From NCBI RefSeq assembly GCF_003700275.1, contig NZ_RBRE01000068.1, positions 1 through 64,000 of the forward strand: a stretch of 64,000 nucleotides of DNA. Reading direction: 5' to 3'. Below are positions 34,629-43,630 of this stretch, in pieces. Positions within the stretch are counted from its first letter, which is position 1, and the number at the start of each line of letters is the position of its first letter. The position numbers and the translations under genes were made by a program. This DNA is from Pseudomonas cichorii. GTDB lineage: Bacteria; Pseudomonadota; Gammaproteobacteria; Pseudomonadales; Pseudomonadaceae. A model generated the notes under the pieces. It did not search any database. It was not told the DNA's origin and saw only the letters and a program-made list of their open reading frames with translations.

Positions 34629-36089
34629 ATGATCAAACACTGGATCAATGGCCGCGAGGTCGAAAGCAAAGACACCTTCGTCAATTACAACCCGGCCACC
34701 GGCGAAGCCATCGGCGAAGTCGCCAGCGGCGGTGCCGAAGAAGTCGCCCAGGCCGTGGATGCGGCCAGGGAAGCCTTTCCGAAGTGGGCCAATACCCCGG
34801 CCAAAGAGCGCGCCCGCCTGATGCGCAAGCTCGGCGAACTGATCGAACAGAACGTTCCGCGCCTGGCAGAACTGGAAACCCTGGACACGGGCCTGCCGAT
34901 CCATCAGACCAAAAATGTATTGATTCCCCGCGCATCGCACAACTTCGACTTCTTCGCTGAAGTCTGCACCCGCATGGACGGCCACAGCTATCCGGTCGAC
35001 GACCAGATGCTCAACTACACCCTTTACCAGCCGGTGGGTGTCTGTGCGCTGGTATCGCCATGGAACGTACCGTTCATGACCGCGACCTGGAAGACCGCGC
35101 CCTGCCTGGCACTGGGCAACACTGCGGTATTGAAAATGTCCGAGCTGTCACCGTTGACGGCCAATGAACTGGGGCGTCTGGCGGTCGAGGCCGGTATTCC
35201 AGAAGGCGTGTTGAACGTCATCCAGGGCTACGGTGCCAGCGCGGGTGACGCACTGGTTCGCCACCCCGACGTGCGCGCGATTTCCTTCACCGGCGGCACC
35301 GCCACCGGCAAGAAAATCATGCAGACCGCCGGCCTGAAAAAGTACTCCATGGAGCTAGGCGGCAAGTCGCCGGTGCTGATCTTTGAAGACGCCGACCTGG
35401 AGCGCGCACTCGATGCGGCACTGTTCACCATCTTCTCGCTCAACGGCGAGCGTTGCACCGCCGGCAGCCGGATTTTCATTCAGGAAAGCGTCTACCCGCA
35501 GTTTGTCGCCGAGTTTGCCGCTCGCGCCAAACGCCTGATCGTCGGTGACCCGCAAGACCCGAAAACCCAGGTCGGTTCGATGATCACCCAGGCCCATTAC
35601 GACAAGGTCACCGGCTACATCAGGATCGGCCTCGAAGAAGGCGCCACCCTCCTCGCCGGGGGCCTGGAACGCCCTGCCAACCTGCCGCAACACCTGAGCC
35701 GCGGGCAGTTCATCCAGCCCACAGTATTTGCCGACGTGAACAACAAGATGCGTATCGCCCAGGAGGAAATCTTCGGCCCGGTGGTGTGCCTGATCCCGTT
35801 CAAGGATGAAGCCGAGGCTCTGCAACTCGCCAACGATACCGAATACGGGCTGGCGTCCTATATCTGGACCCAGGATATCGGCAAGGCACATCGCCTGGCC
35901 TACGGCATCGAAGCCGGCATGGTATTCATCAACAGCCAGAACGTGCGAGACCTGCGTCAGCCGTTTGGTGGCGTGAAAGGTTCCGGCACCGGGCGCGAAG
36001 GCGGCCAATACAGTTTTGAAGTCTTCGCCGAAATCAAGAACGTCTGCATTTCCATGGGCAGTCATCATATTCCGCGCTGGGGCATCTGA
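34629..36089 (+). CDS. hpaE: 5-carboxymethyl-2-hydroxymuconate semialdehyde dehydrogenase HpaE
   Basis: 486 aa NAD-dependent aldehyde dehydrogenase. The start is ATG 34629; an in-frame TTG at 34620 is less likely. Typical residues: SPWNVPFM, FTGGTATGKKIM, catalytic Glu in ELGGKSP and catalytic Cys in NGERCTAGSRIF. It oxidises the semialdehyde made by HpaD ring cleavage to 5-carboxymethyl-2-hydroxymuconate. Gene order G1-G2-E-D-F is that of the standard hpa meta-cleavage operon. Confidence 0.93.
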   Translation: MIKHWINGREVESKDTFVNYNPATGEAIGEVASGGAEEVAQAVDAAREAFPKWANTPAKERARLMRKLGELIEQNVPRLAELETLDTGLPIHQTKNVLIPRASHNFDFFAEVCTRMDGHSYPVDDQMLNYTLYQPVGVCALVSPWNVPFMTATWKTAPCLALGNTAVLKMSELSPLTANELGRLAVEAGIPEGVLNVIQGYGASAGDALVRHPDVRAISFTGGTATGKKIMQTAGLKKYSMELGGKSPVLIFEDADLERALDAALFTIFSLNGERCTAGSRIFIQESVYPQFVAEFAARAKRLIVGDPQDPKTQVGSMITQAHYDKVTGYIRIGLEEGATLLAGGLERPANLPQHLSRGQFIQPTVFADVNNKMRIAQEEIFGPVVCLIPFKDEAEALQLANDTEYGLASYIWTQDIGKAHRLAYGIEAGMVFINSQNVRDLRQPFGGVKGSGTGREGGQYSFEVFAEIKNVCISMGSHHIPRWGI

Positions 36090-36133
36090 ACCTCAGGCAG
36101 ACTTGATCAAACAACAATTACAGGAGAGTCATA

Positions 36134-36991
36134 ATGGGCGAAGTCGTTCTGGCCGCGAAGATCTGCCACGTCCCCTCGATGTATCTGTCCGAGATGCCCG
36201 GCAAACATCACGGTTGTCGCGAGGCAGCGATTGCCGGACACAAGGAAATCGGCCGTCGCGCCTTTGAGCTCGGTGCCGATACCGCTGTGGTATTCGACGT
36301 GCACTGGCTGGTCAACAGCGGTTACCACGTCAATTGTGGCGAGCATTTCAAGGGTACTTACACCAGTAACGAACTGCCGCACTTCATCAAGAACATGGAG
36401 TACGAATACCCCGGCTGCCCGGAACTGGGCGAACTGATCGCGGCCGAAGCCAATCTTGCCGGGGTCCGCAGCATGGCTCACAACATCCCGAGCCTGGAGC
36501 TGGAATACGGCACGCTGGTGCCGATGCGCTACATGCACATGGGCGTCCCGGACGAGAAAAAGCTCAGCGTGATTTCCATTGCAGCCTGGTGTGCCTGGCA
36601 CCGTCTGGAAGACAGCTTTGCCTTTGGCGCGGCCGTGCGCCGGGCCATCGAGAAGAGTGATCGCAAGGTGCTGGTGCTGGCTTCCGGCTCACTGTCCCAC
36701 CGTTTCTCGGATGACCGCCAGGCCGAAGCCAACATCCACAACTGGACCCGTGAATTCGACAAGCAAATGGACCTGCACGTGGTCGAGATGTGGAAGCAAG
36801 GCCGCTTCAAGGAGTTCTGCGCGATGCTCCCGGACTACGCCGAGCATTGCTTCGGTGAAGGCAAGATGCACGACACCGCCATGCTCCTCGGACTGCTCGG
36901 CGGACCTGAATACGACAAACCTGCCGAGATCCTCACGCCGCCGTTCGGCAGCTCCGGCACCGGCCAGATCAACGCCATTTTCCCCCTCTGA
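36134..36991 (+). CDS. hpaD: 3,4-dihydroxyphenylacetate 2,3-dioxygenase HpaD
   Basis: 285 aa class III extradiol dioxygenase (LigB fold) with CAGGAGAG upstream. It starts MGEVVLAAKICHVPSMY; the His of this segment, the later DVHWLVNSGYHVNC and the conserved SLSHRFSDD are expected iron-ligand and catalytic regions. It opens the ring of homoprotocatechuate between C2 and C3. Confidence 0.93.
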   Translation: MGEVVLAAKICHVPSMYLSEMPGKHHGCREAAIAGHKEIGRRAFELGADTAVVFDVHWLVNSGYHVNCGEHFKGTYTSNELPHFIKNMEYEYPGCPELGELIAAEANLAGVRSMAHNIPSLELEYGTLVPMRYMHMGVPDEKKLSVISIAAWCAWHRLEDSFAFGAAVRRAIEKSDRKVLVLASGSLSHRFSDDRQAEANIHNWTREFDKQMDLHVVEMWKQGRFKEFCAMLPDYAEHCFGEGKMHDTAMLLGLLGGPEYDKPAEILTPPFGSSGTGQINAIFPL

Positions 36992-36999
36992 CATGGGTT

Positions 37000-37024
37000 C
37001 GCGGGCAGCCTTCGGCTGCTCGCG
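37000..37024 (+). other. RNA hairpin between hpaD and hpaF
   Basis: CGCG-G-GCAGCC-TTC-GGCTGC-T-CGCG folds into an 11-bp stem with a tight 3-nt loop in the 46-bp gap. There is no T-run, so it is more likely an mRNA-stability or processing element than a terminator. Confidence 0.45.
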
Positions 37025-37037
37025 GCCGGGAGCGCAT

Positions 37038-37430
37038 ATGCCGCATTTCATCGCCGAGTACACCGACAACATCGAACAGCAAGCCGATTTGCCCGCGCTG
37101 TTCGCAAAGGTTCACACCGTCCTGGGAGACAGCGGCGTGTTTCCCCTGGGCGGCATTCGCAGCCGCGGGGTACGCCTGGACACCTGGCGCATGGCCGACG
37201 GCAAGCACGATTACGCCTTCGTCCACATGACCCTGAAAGTCGGTCACGGACGGGATCTGCCTACCCGCCAGGCCGTCGCCGAAACGCTGTTCATGGTGAT
37301 CACCGGGCACTTCGCCGAATTACAGTCGCAACGCCTGCTGGCGCTTTCGTTCGAGATGATCGAGCTGCACCCCGAACTCAATTTCAAGCAGAACAACGTA
37401 CATGCGTTCCTGAACAAACAGGCGGGCTGA
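37038..37430 (+). CDS. hpaF: 5-carboxymethyl-2-hydroxymuconate isomerase HpaF
   Basis: 130 aa. It begins MPHFIAEYTDNIEQ, placing the catalytic N-terminal Pro of the tautomerase superfamily at residue 2. FKQNNVHAFL closes the protein. It converts the HpaE product to the keto form used by HpaG. The ATG at 37038 follows GGGAG, and is correct because upstream in-frame codons lie in hpaD or the hairpin. Confidence 0.9.
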   Translation: MPHFIAEYTDNIEQQADLPALFAKVHTVLGDSGVFPLGGIRSRGVRLDTWRMADGKHDYAFVHMTLKVGHGRDLPTRQAVAETLFMVITGHFAELQSQRLLALSFEMIELHPELNFKQNNVHAFLNKQAG

Positions 37431-37479
37431 TCGACATCAGCCTTCCGCCAACGGCCACTCAAACAAAAAGTACAACAAT

Positions 37480-38784
37480 ATGAGCACAGCCAATACCGCC
37501 GACAGTCCCTCACAGGCCGAACACGATCGCACTCACGGCATCGTGACCTGGCGACTGATGCCATTACTGCTGATCTGTTACCTGTTCGCTCATCTGGACA
37601 GGATCAATATCGGCTTTGCCAAGATGCAGATGAGTGCCGACCTGCACTTCAGCGACACGGTATACGGCCTGGGTGCCGGACTGTTCTTCATCGCCTACGC
37701 ACTGTTCGGTGTTCCAAGCAATATGGCACTGGACCGGGTCGGGCCACGACGCTGGATCGCCAGCCTGATGGTGGTCTGGGGCATGCTTTCCACCGGCATG
37801 CTCTGGGTCGAAAGCGCCAGCGGTTTCTATACCCTGCGCTTCCTGCTGGGCATGGCCGAAGCCGGTTTCTTTCCGGGAATCCTGGTATATCTCAACCGCT
37901 GGTACCCGGCCCGGCGCCGGGCCCAGGTCACCGCCTTGTTTGCCATTGCCGTGCCCATGGCCGGCGTCATCGGCGGACCGTTGTCCGGTGCGATTCTGGA
38001 AAACTTCCACGAGCTGGGCGGCATGCGCGGCTGGCAGTGGATGTTCCTGATCGAAGGAGCGCCGGTGGTCATTCTGGGCCTGGTGGTACTCAAGTACCTG
38101 CCGGACAGCTTTGAAACCGTGAAATGGCTCGACCCGACGCAGAAACAACAATTGCGTGTGCAGTTGAGCAGTGAAGAGCAACGCAAATCCATCACCTCGC
38201 TCGGCGGCATCGTACGTAATCCGCAGGTGTGGCTGCTGGTGGCAATCTATTTTGCGGTGATGCTGGCGGTCAACACCCTGGCGTTCTGGATGCCGACCCT
38301 GATTCACGGCGCCGGCATCGACCGCGACAGCCAGGTCGGCCTGCTCAGTGCCTTGCCCTATCTGGCTGGCTGCTTCTTCATGATTGGTTGCGGACGCTCA
38401 TCGGACCGCCACCGTGAGCGCCGCTGGCACTTGTGCATTCCGCTGCTGATGGCTGCCGCCGGTATCGCCGTGGCGGGCATGGCACCGGGCAATCCGCTGC
38501 CGGTTCTGGCAGGCCTGATCGTCGCCGGGATGGGCGCCAGCGCCGCATTGCCGATGTTCTGGCAACTGCCGCCGGCCTTTCTGTCCAACGGCACCCAGGC
38601 CGCCGGCATCGCGCTGATCAGCTCGTTCGGCAGCATCGCATCGTTTCTCGCGCCCTACCTGATCGGCTGGATGCGCGACACCACCCAGAGCGCCAGCCTC
38701 GCCCTGTATGTGCTGGCGCTGTTCATCGCCCTTGGCGCCTTTCTGGTCCTGCGTACCCACGCTGCCATCGTCAATCCACAGTAA
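37480..38784 (+). CDS. hpaX: MFS 4-hydroxyphenylacetate permease HpaX
   Basis: 434 aa with twelve predicted helices, anion:cation symporter type (ACS). The conserved early motif YLFAHLDRINIGFAKMQM and the NMALDRVGPRRWIA loop fit. It probably imports 4-hydroxyphenylacetate or a hydroxylated relative across the inner membrane. It sits inside the hpa operon between hpaF and hpaH. Confidence 0.88.
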   Translation: MSTANTADSPSQAEHDRTHGIVTWRLMPLLLICYLFAHLDRINIGFAKMQMSADLHFSDTVYGLGAGLFFIAYALFGVPSNMALDRVGPRRWIASLMVVWGMLSTGMLWVESASGFYTLRFLLGMAEAGFFPGILVYLNRWYPARRRAQVTALFAIAVPMAGVIGGPLSGAILENFHELGGMRGWQWMFLIEGAPVVILGLVVLKYLPDSFETVKWLDPTQKQQLRVQLSSEEQRKSITSLGGIVRNPQVWLLVAIYFAVMLAVNTLAFWMPTLIHGAGIDRDSQVGLLSALPYLAGCFFMIGCGRSSDRHRERRWHLCIPLLMAAAGIAVAGMAPGNPLPVLAGLIVAGMGASAALPMFWQLPPAFLSNGTQAAGIALISSFGSIASFLAPYLIGWMRDTTQSASLALYVLALFIALGAFLVLRTHAAIVNPQ

Positions 38785-38796
38785 GAGATCTTCGTC

Positions 38797-39600
38797 ATGC
38801 TCGATCAACAGCACATCCTGCAAGCCGCCGCACAACTGGACCGGGCAGAACGCACCAGAGAGCAGGTGCGCCAATTCTCTCTCGACCATCCGGCGATCAC
38901 CATCGAAGACGCCTATGCCATCCAGCGCGCCTGGGTCGCGCAGAAAATCAAGGACGGACGCAAGCTGGTCGGGCACAAGATCGGGCTGACCTCGCGGGCC
39001 ATGCAAGTGTCCTCGAACATCAGCGAGCCGGATTACGGCGCCCTGCTCGACGACATGTTCTTCGACGAAGGCACCGACATTCCGTTCGAGCGCTTTATCG
39101 TGCCGCGAGTGGAAGTGGAACTGGCATTCATTCTCGGCAAGCCGCTCAAAGGCCCGAACTGCACGATTTTCGACGTGCTCGACGCCACTGAATGGGTAAT
39201 CCCGGCCCTGGAAATCATCGACGCACGGATTCAACAGATCGACCCGCAAAGCAAAGCCACCCGCAAGGTGTTCGACACCATTTCCGACAACGCTGCCAAT
39301 GCCGGCGTGGTCATGGGCGGTCGCGCCGTGCGGCCTGGCGAGATCGATCTGCGCAAGGTGCCGGCCGTGCTCTACCGCAACGGCGTAATCGAAGAGTCAG
39401 GCGTCTCCGCCGCCGTGCTGAACCATCCGGCCAAGGGTGTCGCCTGGCTGGCGAACAAACTGGCGCCTTATGACGTCACCCTGCAAGCGGGGCAAATCAT
39501 TCTCGGCGGATCCTTTACTCGCCCGGTGGCGGCCAACCCCGGCGATACCTTTCATGTCGACTACGACATGCTGGGTTCCATTTCCTGCCGCTTTGTCTGA
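38797..39600 (+). CDS. hpaH: 2-oxo-hept-4-ene-1,7-dioate hydratase HpaH
   Basis: 267 aa, fumarylacetoacetase/hydratase superfamily (MhpD type). It contains GHKIGLTSRAMQ, EVELAFILGKPL with metal-ligand acids, and GSFTRPVAANPGDTF. It adds water to the oxo-heptenedioate from HpaG, giving the HpaI substrate. Confidence 0.92.
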   Translation: MLDQQHILQAAAQLDRAERTREQVRQFSLDHPAITIEDAYAIQRAWVAQKIKDGRKLVGHKIGLTSRAMQVSSNISEPDYGALLDDMFFDEGTDIPFERFIVPRVEVELAFILGKPLKGPNCTIFDVLDATEWVIPALEIIDARIQQIDPQSKATRKVFDTISDNAANAGVVMGGRAVRPGEIDLRKVPAVLYRNGVIEESGVSAAVLNHPAKGVAWLANKLAPYDVTLQAGQIILGGSFTRPVAANPGDTFHVDYDMLGSISCRFV

Positions 39601-39618
39601 CTCCTGGAGGATTGTTCC

Positions 39619-40419
39619 ATGGACATGCCCATCAACACGTTCAAACAGCGCCTGAAGAGTGGCGACGCACAGATCGGCCTCTGGCTGGGACTGGCCGACG
39701 CCTACTGTGCGGAACTGGCGGCAAATGCCGGCTTCGACTGGCTGCTGATCGACGGTGAACATGCGCCCAATGATTTGCGCGGCATGCTCAGCCAGTTGCA
39801 AGCCGTCGCGCCCTACGCCAGCCAGGCGATTATCCGCCCGGTGATCGGCGATAGCGCACTGATCAAACAGGTACTGGATATTGGTGCCCAGACGCTGCTG
39901 GTGCCGATGGTCGAAAGTGCCGCGCAGGCACAGGAACTGGTACGCGCCATTCACTATCCGCCACAGGGAAAACGTGGAGTCGGTAGCGCCCTGGCCCGTG
40001 CGTCGCGCTGGAACAGCATTCCCGGCTACCTGGATCAGGCCGATGCACAGATGTGCCTGCTGGTACAGATCGAAAGTCTCGAAGGCCTGGCCAACCTGGA
40101 TGCAATTGCCGCAGTCGAAGGGGTCGACGGGGTATTCATAGGTCCGGCGGATTTGAGTGCATCCATGGGCTATCGCGGCAATCCGGGCGCTCCCGAAGTC
40201 CAGACGGCCATCGAAGACGCCATTGTGCGGATTCAAAAGGCCGGCAAGGCCGCTGGCATTCTCAGCGCAGACGAAAAACTTGCCCGGCGCTATATCGAGC
40301 TGGGCGCCGCGTTCGTTGCCGTCGGTGTCGACACCACGGTGCTGATGCGCGGCTTGCAAACCCTCGCCGCCAGATTCAAGGACGCCCCGCCACCCAACAG
40401 CTCCGTCAGCGTGTACTGA
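39619..40419 (+). CDS. hpaI: 4-hydroxy-2-oxoheptanedioate aldolase HpaI
   Basis: 266 aa class II HpcH/HpaI aldolase with CCTGGAGG upstream. Metal and catalytic regions DWLLIDGEHAPNDL, LVQIESLEG and IGPADLSASMGY are present. It splits the intermediate to pyruvate and succinic semialdehyde, the last hpa step. Last gene of the operon, followed by a strong hairpin. Confidence 0.93.
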   Translation: MDMPINTFKQRLKSGDAQIGLWLGLADAYCAELAANAGFDWLLIDGEHAPNDLRGMLSQLQAVAPYASQAIIRPVIGDSALIKQVLDIGAQTLLVPMVESAAQAQELVRAIHYPPQGKRGVGSALARASRWNSIPGYLDQADAQMCLLVQIESLEGLANLDAIAAVEGVDGVFIGPADLSASMGYRGNPGAPEVQTAIEDAIVRIQKAGKAAGILSADEKLARRYIELGAAFVAVGVDTTVLMRGLQTLAARFKDAPPPNSSVSVY

Positions 40420-40433
40420 CCACACGCCATTCG

Positions 40434-40461
40434 CTGTCGCGAGGCAAGTCGCTCGCGACAG
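40434..40461. terminator. Strong hairpin between convergent hpaI and hpaR (REP-like)
   Basis: CTGTCGCGAG and CTCGCGACAG form a perfect 10-bp stem around an 8-nt loop GCAAGTCG. The sequence resembles Pseudomonas REP elements and likely separates the two converging units. Confidence 0.7.
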
Positions 40462-40474
40462 TCGATCGAGACAC

Positions 40475-40897
40475 TCAGCGCTTGATGGTCTTCAGCTCAT
40501 CGAGCAGCCCGAGCAAGGTCCTCAGCTTCTCCTCTCCCAGTTGCTCTTGTATGCGCTGATAGTTCTCTTCCATGCATTGGCTCATGGATTCAAAACAGGC
40601 CTCGCCCTTTTCTGCCAGGGTTACCAGCACACGTCGCTGGTCCTGCTCGGCCTTGCGCCGACAGATCAACCCGGCCACCTCCATGCGCACCAGCACACCG
40701 GTCATGCTCGGCTTGAGAATGCAGGCGAGTTCCGCCAATTGGTAAACCTCCAGCTCGCCATGCTGGCTGAGGATACGGATGACCCGCCATTGCTGTTCAG
40801 TCAGGCCGTGCTGGTTGAGCGAGGGACGAAAGAAACTCATCGCCGCTTCGCGGGCTTGCAGAAGAGTCAAGGTCAGGGATTGCCGGGGTTTGAGCAT
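40475..40897 (-). CDS. hpaR: MarR-family repressor of homoprotocatechuate genes, HpaR
   Basis: 140 aa from ATG 40897; a GTG at 40912 would add five residues and neither has a clear ribosome site. The segment LTLTLLQAREAAMSFFRP, then LTEQQWRVIRIL, is highly typical of HpaR. It should repress the hpa operon until pathway compounds bind. The upstream region has the same GTTAA-N4-TTAAC palindrome as the hpaG1 promoter, fitting autoregulation. Confidence 0.9.
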   Translation of the reverse strand: MLKPRQSLTLTLLQAREAAMSFFRPSLNQHGLTEQQWRVIRILSQHGELEVYQLAELACILKPSMTGVLVRMEVAGLICRRKAEQDQRRVLVTLAEKGEACFESMSQCMEENYQRIQEQLGEEKLRTLLGLLDELKTIKR

Positions 40898-40922
40898 TGG
40901 ATTCGGGATCACGGTTGAGTTA

Positions 40923-40936
40923 GTTAACAGTTTAAC
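40923..40936. promoter_or_regulatory. Putative HpaR-type operator upstream of hpaR
   Basis: GTTAACAGTTTAAC, best of the three copies of the GTTAA-N4-TTAAC palindrome, 25 bp before the hpaR start. Confidence 0.5.
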
Positions 40937-40983
40937 AAAACTTTACCACTGTCCCGGCCAGGACACGCTATGACTTGCGCAAC

Positions 40984-41022
40984 TGGCGCGCTGAATCAAA
41001 AACTCCGGCACAGAGAATCAAG
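40984..41022 (+). promoter_or_regulatory. Direct repeats, possible FeaR sites, upstream of FAD oxidoreductase
   Basis: TGGCG-N8-CAAA (40984-41000) and CGGCA-N8-CAAG (41006-41022) are 22 bp apart, two helical turns, as expected for an AraC-family dimer. A similar pair lies before the feaB-like gene. E. coli FeaR is reported, from memory, to use a TGNCA-N8-AAA motif. Confidence 0.5.
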
Positions 41023-41118
41023 ACTTGCAGACGGCCAGCCCCTTTAATAAGCATCATTCAGGACAGAGCTTCTTGAAGCCCTGCCGTAGCGTATTCCTTC
41101 ACTTTTTCAGGTTGCGTC

Positions 41119-42417
41119 ATGATCAATATCGAAACGCCCACCTATTACACGGCCACCAAAAAATACAATCTCGCTTTCCCGACCCTGGAACAGGATGTGG
41201 AAGCTGACGTTGTGGTGATTGGCGGCGGTTTCTCCGGCATCAATACCGCGCTGGAACTGGCCGAAAAAGGCATCACCAATATCGTCGTGCTGGAGGCACG
41301 CTATCTGGGTTTCGGTGGCACCGGGCGCAATGGCGGGCAGATCATGGCCGGTATCGGTCACGACCTTGAGAAGATCAAGAAGGACGTGGGTGAAGATGGC
41401 CTGCGCCAGGTTTTCGAGATCAGCGACCTGGGCGCGGACATCATCAAGGACCGTATCGCCAAGTACAACATCGATGCAGACTTCTGCCACGGCTATGGCT
41501 ACATGGGTTTCAACGCCCGTCAGGAAAAGACCCTGCGCGCCTGGGAAAAAGACTTCAAGTCGATCAACAGCAAGCACGAGATTCGTTTTCTCGGCGGCTC
41601 GGACGTCAGGCAAATCATCGGTTCCAACGCATACAGCAGCGCCTTGCTGCACATGGGCGGCGGCCATGTGCATTCCTTGAACCTGCTGCTCGGTGAAGCC
41701 ACGGCGCTGGTCAGCCATGGCGTGCGGATTTTCGAGAACAGCCCGGCACTGGAAGTCAGCTACGGCGAGCGGATTACCGTGCGGACGGGACGCGGTTCGG
41801 TCAAGGCCAGCAAGCTGTTGTGGGCCTGCGACAGTTTCCTCAACAGACTGGAACCCGAACTGCACCGCTCGACCATCAACACCTACGCCTTCCAGATGGT
41901 CACCGAACCACTGTCGGATGAGCTGATCCAGCGCATCAGTCCGATCCGCGGTGCCTATAGCGACATTCGTCCGGTGATCGACTATTACCGCGTCACCAAC
42001 GAAAACCGCTTGCTGTTCGGCGCAGCCACACCGCTGGTCGAGCATATACCCCAGGACCTGAAAGCCTGGAACCGCAACCTGATGCTGAAGATATTCCCGT
42101 ACCTCAAGGACGTGAAAATCGATCTGGCCTGGGGCGGACCGATGGCCTGCAGCCCGAACCTTTTCCCGCAGATCGGCACCCTGCCCGGTCGCAGCAACGC
42201 CTTCTTCGTCCAGGGCTACTCGGGCTTTGGCGTAACCCCAAGCCACATCATCTGCAAGGTGCTGGCCGAGGGCATGAGCGAAGGCTCGGCGCGCTATGAC
42301 CTGGTCAGTTCGATCAGGCGCCCGACCATCATTGGCAAAGACCTGCTTCGTCCGCTGTTACTGACGGCCGGCAAGTCCTGGCACCAGGCCTCGGGTTACT
42401 GGAACGGGCGTCGTTGA
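41119..42417 (+). CDS. FAD-dependent amine oxidoreductase (DAO/PuuB-like)
   Basis: 432 aa. Rossmann FAD motif VVVIGGGFSGINTALELAEKG (about residues 31-51), then FGGTGRNGGQIMAGIG typical of gamma-glutamylputrescine-oxidase-like proteins, and a C-terminal VQGYSGFGVTPSH. These enzymes oxidise a primary or secondary amine to an aldehyde plus ammonia, or to an imine. Since the island encodes FeaR, an aldehyde dehydrogenase and the 4-hydroxyphenylacetate pathway but no copper amine oxidase, this is the best candidate for amine deamination (for example tyramine). Substrate is inferred. Confidence 0.78.
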   Translation: MINIETPTYYTATKKYNLAFPTLEQDVEADVVVIGGGFSGINTALELAEKGITNIVVLEARYLGFGGTGRNGGQIMAGIGHDLEKIKKDVGEDGLRQVFEISDLGADIIKDRIAKYNIDADFCHGYGYMGFNARQEKTLRAWEKDFKSINSKHEIRFLGGSDVRQIIGSNAYSSALLHMGGGHVHSLNLLLGEATALVSHGVRIFENSPALEVSYGERITVRTGRGSVKASKLLWACDSFLNRLEPELHRSTINTYAFQMVTEPLSDELIQRISPIRGAYSDIRPVIDYYRVTNENRLLFGAATPLVEHIPQDLKAWNRNLMLKIFPYLKDVKIDLAWGGPMACSPNLFPQIGTLPGRSNAFFVQGYSGFGVTPSHIICKVLAEGMSEGSARYDLVSSIRRPTIIGKDLLRPLLLTAGKSWHQASGYWNGRR

Positions 42418-42469
42418 CGCCTCGCAAACCTCATTCATCTTTTCTTCTTACTCATCAGGAGCAACAGCC

Positions 42470-42835
42470 ATGACCCTCGTCACACTCAAAAAAGATATCC
42501 AGCTGTCAGAACTCGACGCCTGGGGCACCGTCGCCGACCTTGGCTCGGAAATTCTCGAAGGTGAAGTCAAAGCCTTTGGCAAAATGACCTTCGGCGCGCC
42601 AACCGATCCGGTCAGTAGCGCCTACTTCGGCACGACCAAAGGCAAGTTCCGCATGACCTATCCGTTCGCCGAACAAGCCACAGTAGTCACCGGCGAGGTA
42701 ATCCTGACCGACGAAAGCACTGGCCAACGCACTCATTACAAGGCAGGTGACAGCTGGTTCGTGACCAAAGGCACTCCAGTGCTTTGGGAAATCGTCAGTG
42801 AAAGCTTCGTCAAACACTATTTCGCTGTCGCCTGA
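42470..42835 (+). CDS. Cupin-domain protein of the amine cluster
   Basis: 121 aa single cupin (DUF861-type), with GGAGC upstream. The barrel motifs are TVVTGEVILTDESTG and YKAGDSWFVTKGTPVLWEI. Companion of the FAD oxidoreductase 50 bp upstream. Such small cupins often accompany amine oxidases, but the reaction is unknown. Confidence 0.7.
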   Translation: MTLVTLKKDIQLSELDAWGTVADLGSEILEGEVKAFGKMTFGAPTDPVSSAYFGTTKGKFRMTYPFAEQATVVTGEVILTDESTGQRTHYKAGDSWFVTKGTPVLWEIVSESFVKHYFAVA

Positions 42836-42886
42836 TACAGTTGGCTGCCGGAACCCACCGGCAGCACCTTGGCGAGGTGAACCCTC

Positions 42887-43546
42887 ATGAACGCAATCCC
42901 TGCCCGGGAAGTCGCCGGCCATTGCCTGCAGGCTTTCACTCAGCTTGTCCCGGTAAGCCAGGCTGCGTTTTACTGTGTCGACCGCCAACTGCAGGCGCGT
43001 GATTTCCAGTTGTACGGCATGAGCGGTGAAATGCATCGCGATTACCTGGACAACTACCGCCAGTTCGACCCGCTGCGACCGCTTAACTGCATGTCCAGCG
43101 GACTCAGCGTCGTGCCTCTGGGCCTGGCCATGGCCCGGCAACCGAGGCAGGACAGCCAGCATTATCAGGATTTCCTGCAGCGCTATGGCGTCGTTGACGT
43201 GGTGGAGATCCTTGCCCACCGCGCCGGCCAGCCTCAGGCCGCCATCTCGCTGCTGCGCACCGCCGAACAAGGCGCCTTCACCAGCGACCAACTGACCCGG
43301 CTCGCGGCCTTGCAGACCTTGCTGCAACTGGCTGTCGCCAACATGCAGTCATGTGAAGATCCGCTGGCAGGCCTGACGTCCAAGGAGCGCCAGATCGCCT
43401 TGCTGTTGCGCCAGGGCGCCAGCAACAAGCAACTGGCCAGGGAACTGGATATCGGTCTGCCAACCGTCAAGACCCACTTGATCAACCTGTTTCGCAAGAC
43501 CGGAGTGAGCAGCCGTACGGAACTGGTCGGGACGCTGTTTCTCTGA
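42887..43546 (+). CDS. LuxR-type helix-turn-helix regulator
   Basis: 219 aa. The C-terminal GerE domain is clear: LTSKERQIALLLRQGASNKQL, then LPTVKTHLINLFRKTGV. The N-terminal region (about 150 aa) is GAF-like, without the acyl-homoserine-lactone-binding signature I would expect. GAGGTG precedes the ATG. It probably senses a metabolite of the surrounding amine pathway. Confidence 0.8.
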   Translation: MNAIPAREVAGHCLQAFTQLVPVSQAAFYCVDRQLQARDFQLYGMSGEMHRDYLDNYRQFDPLRPLNCMSSGLSVVPLGLAMARQPRQDSQHYQDFLQRYGVVDVVEILAHRAGQPQAAISLLRTAEQGAFTSDQLTRLAALQTLLQLAVANMQSCEDPLAGLTSKERQIALLLRQGASNKQLARELDIGLPTVKTHLINLFRKTGVSSRTELVGTLFL

Positions 43547-43552
43547 CCCGAC

Positions 43553-43619
43553 TCAACCATCCGGTTGATAGGCAGGCACCTCTGCGCCCCGCATGCTCAG
43601 GTTGTTATTTCATACAACC
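43553..43619. promoter_or_regulatory. Two inverted repeats before moaF-like gene
   Basis: TCAACC-N4-GGTTGA (43553-43568) follows the luxR stop. GGTTGT-N8-ACAACC (43600-43619) ends 11 bp before the moaF-like start. Both share the CAACC/GGTTG core and could be operators of the LuxR-type protein; the first could also end the luxR transcript. Confidence 0.4.
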
Positions 43620-43630
43620 GGAGCATTGCA

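Noticed and set aside
37000..37024. Terminator splitting the hpa operon after hpaD
   Set aside because: No T-run and the downstream genes continue the same pathway; kept only as an mRNA hairpin.
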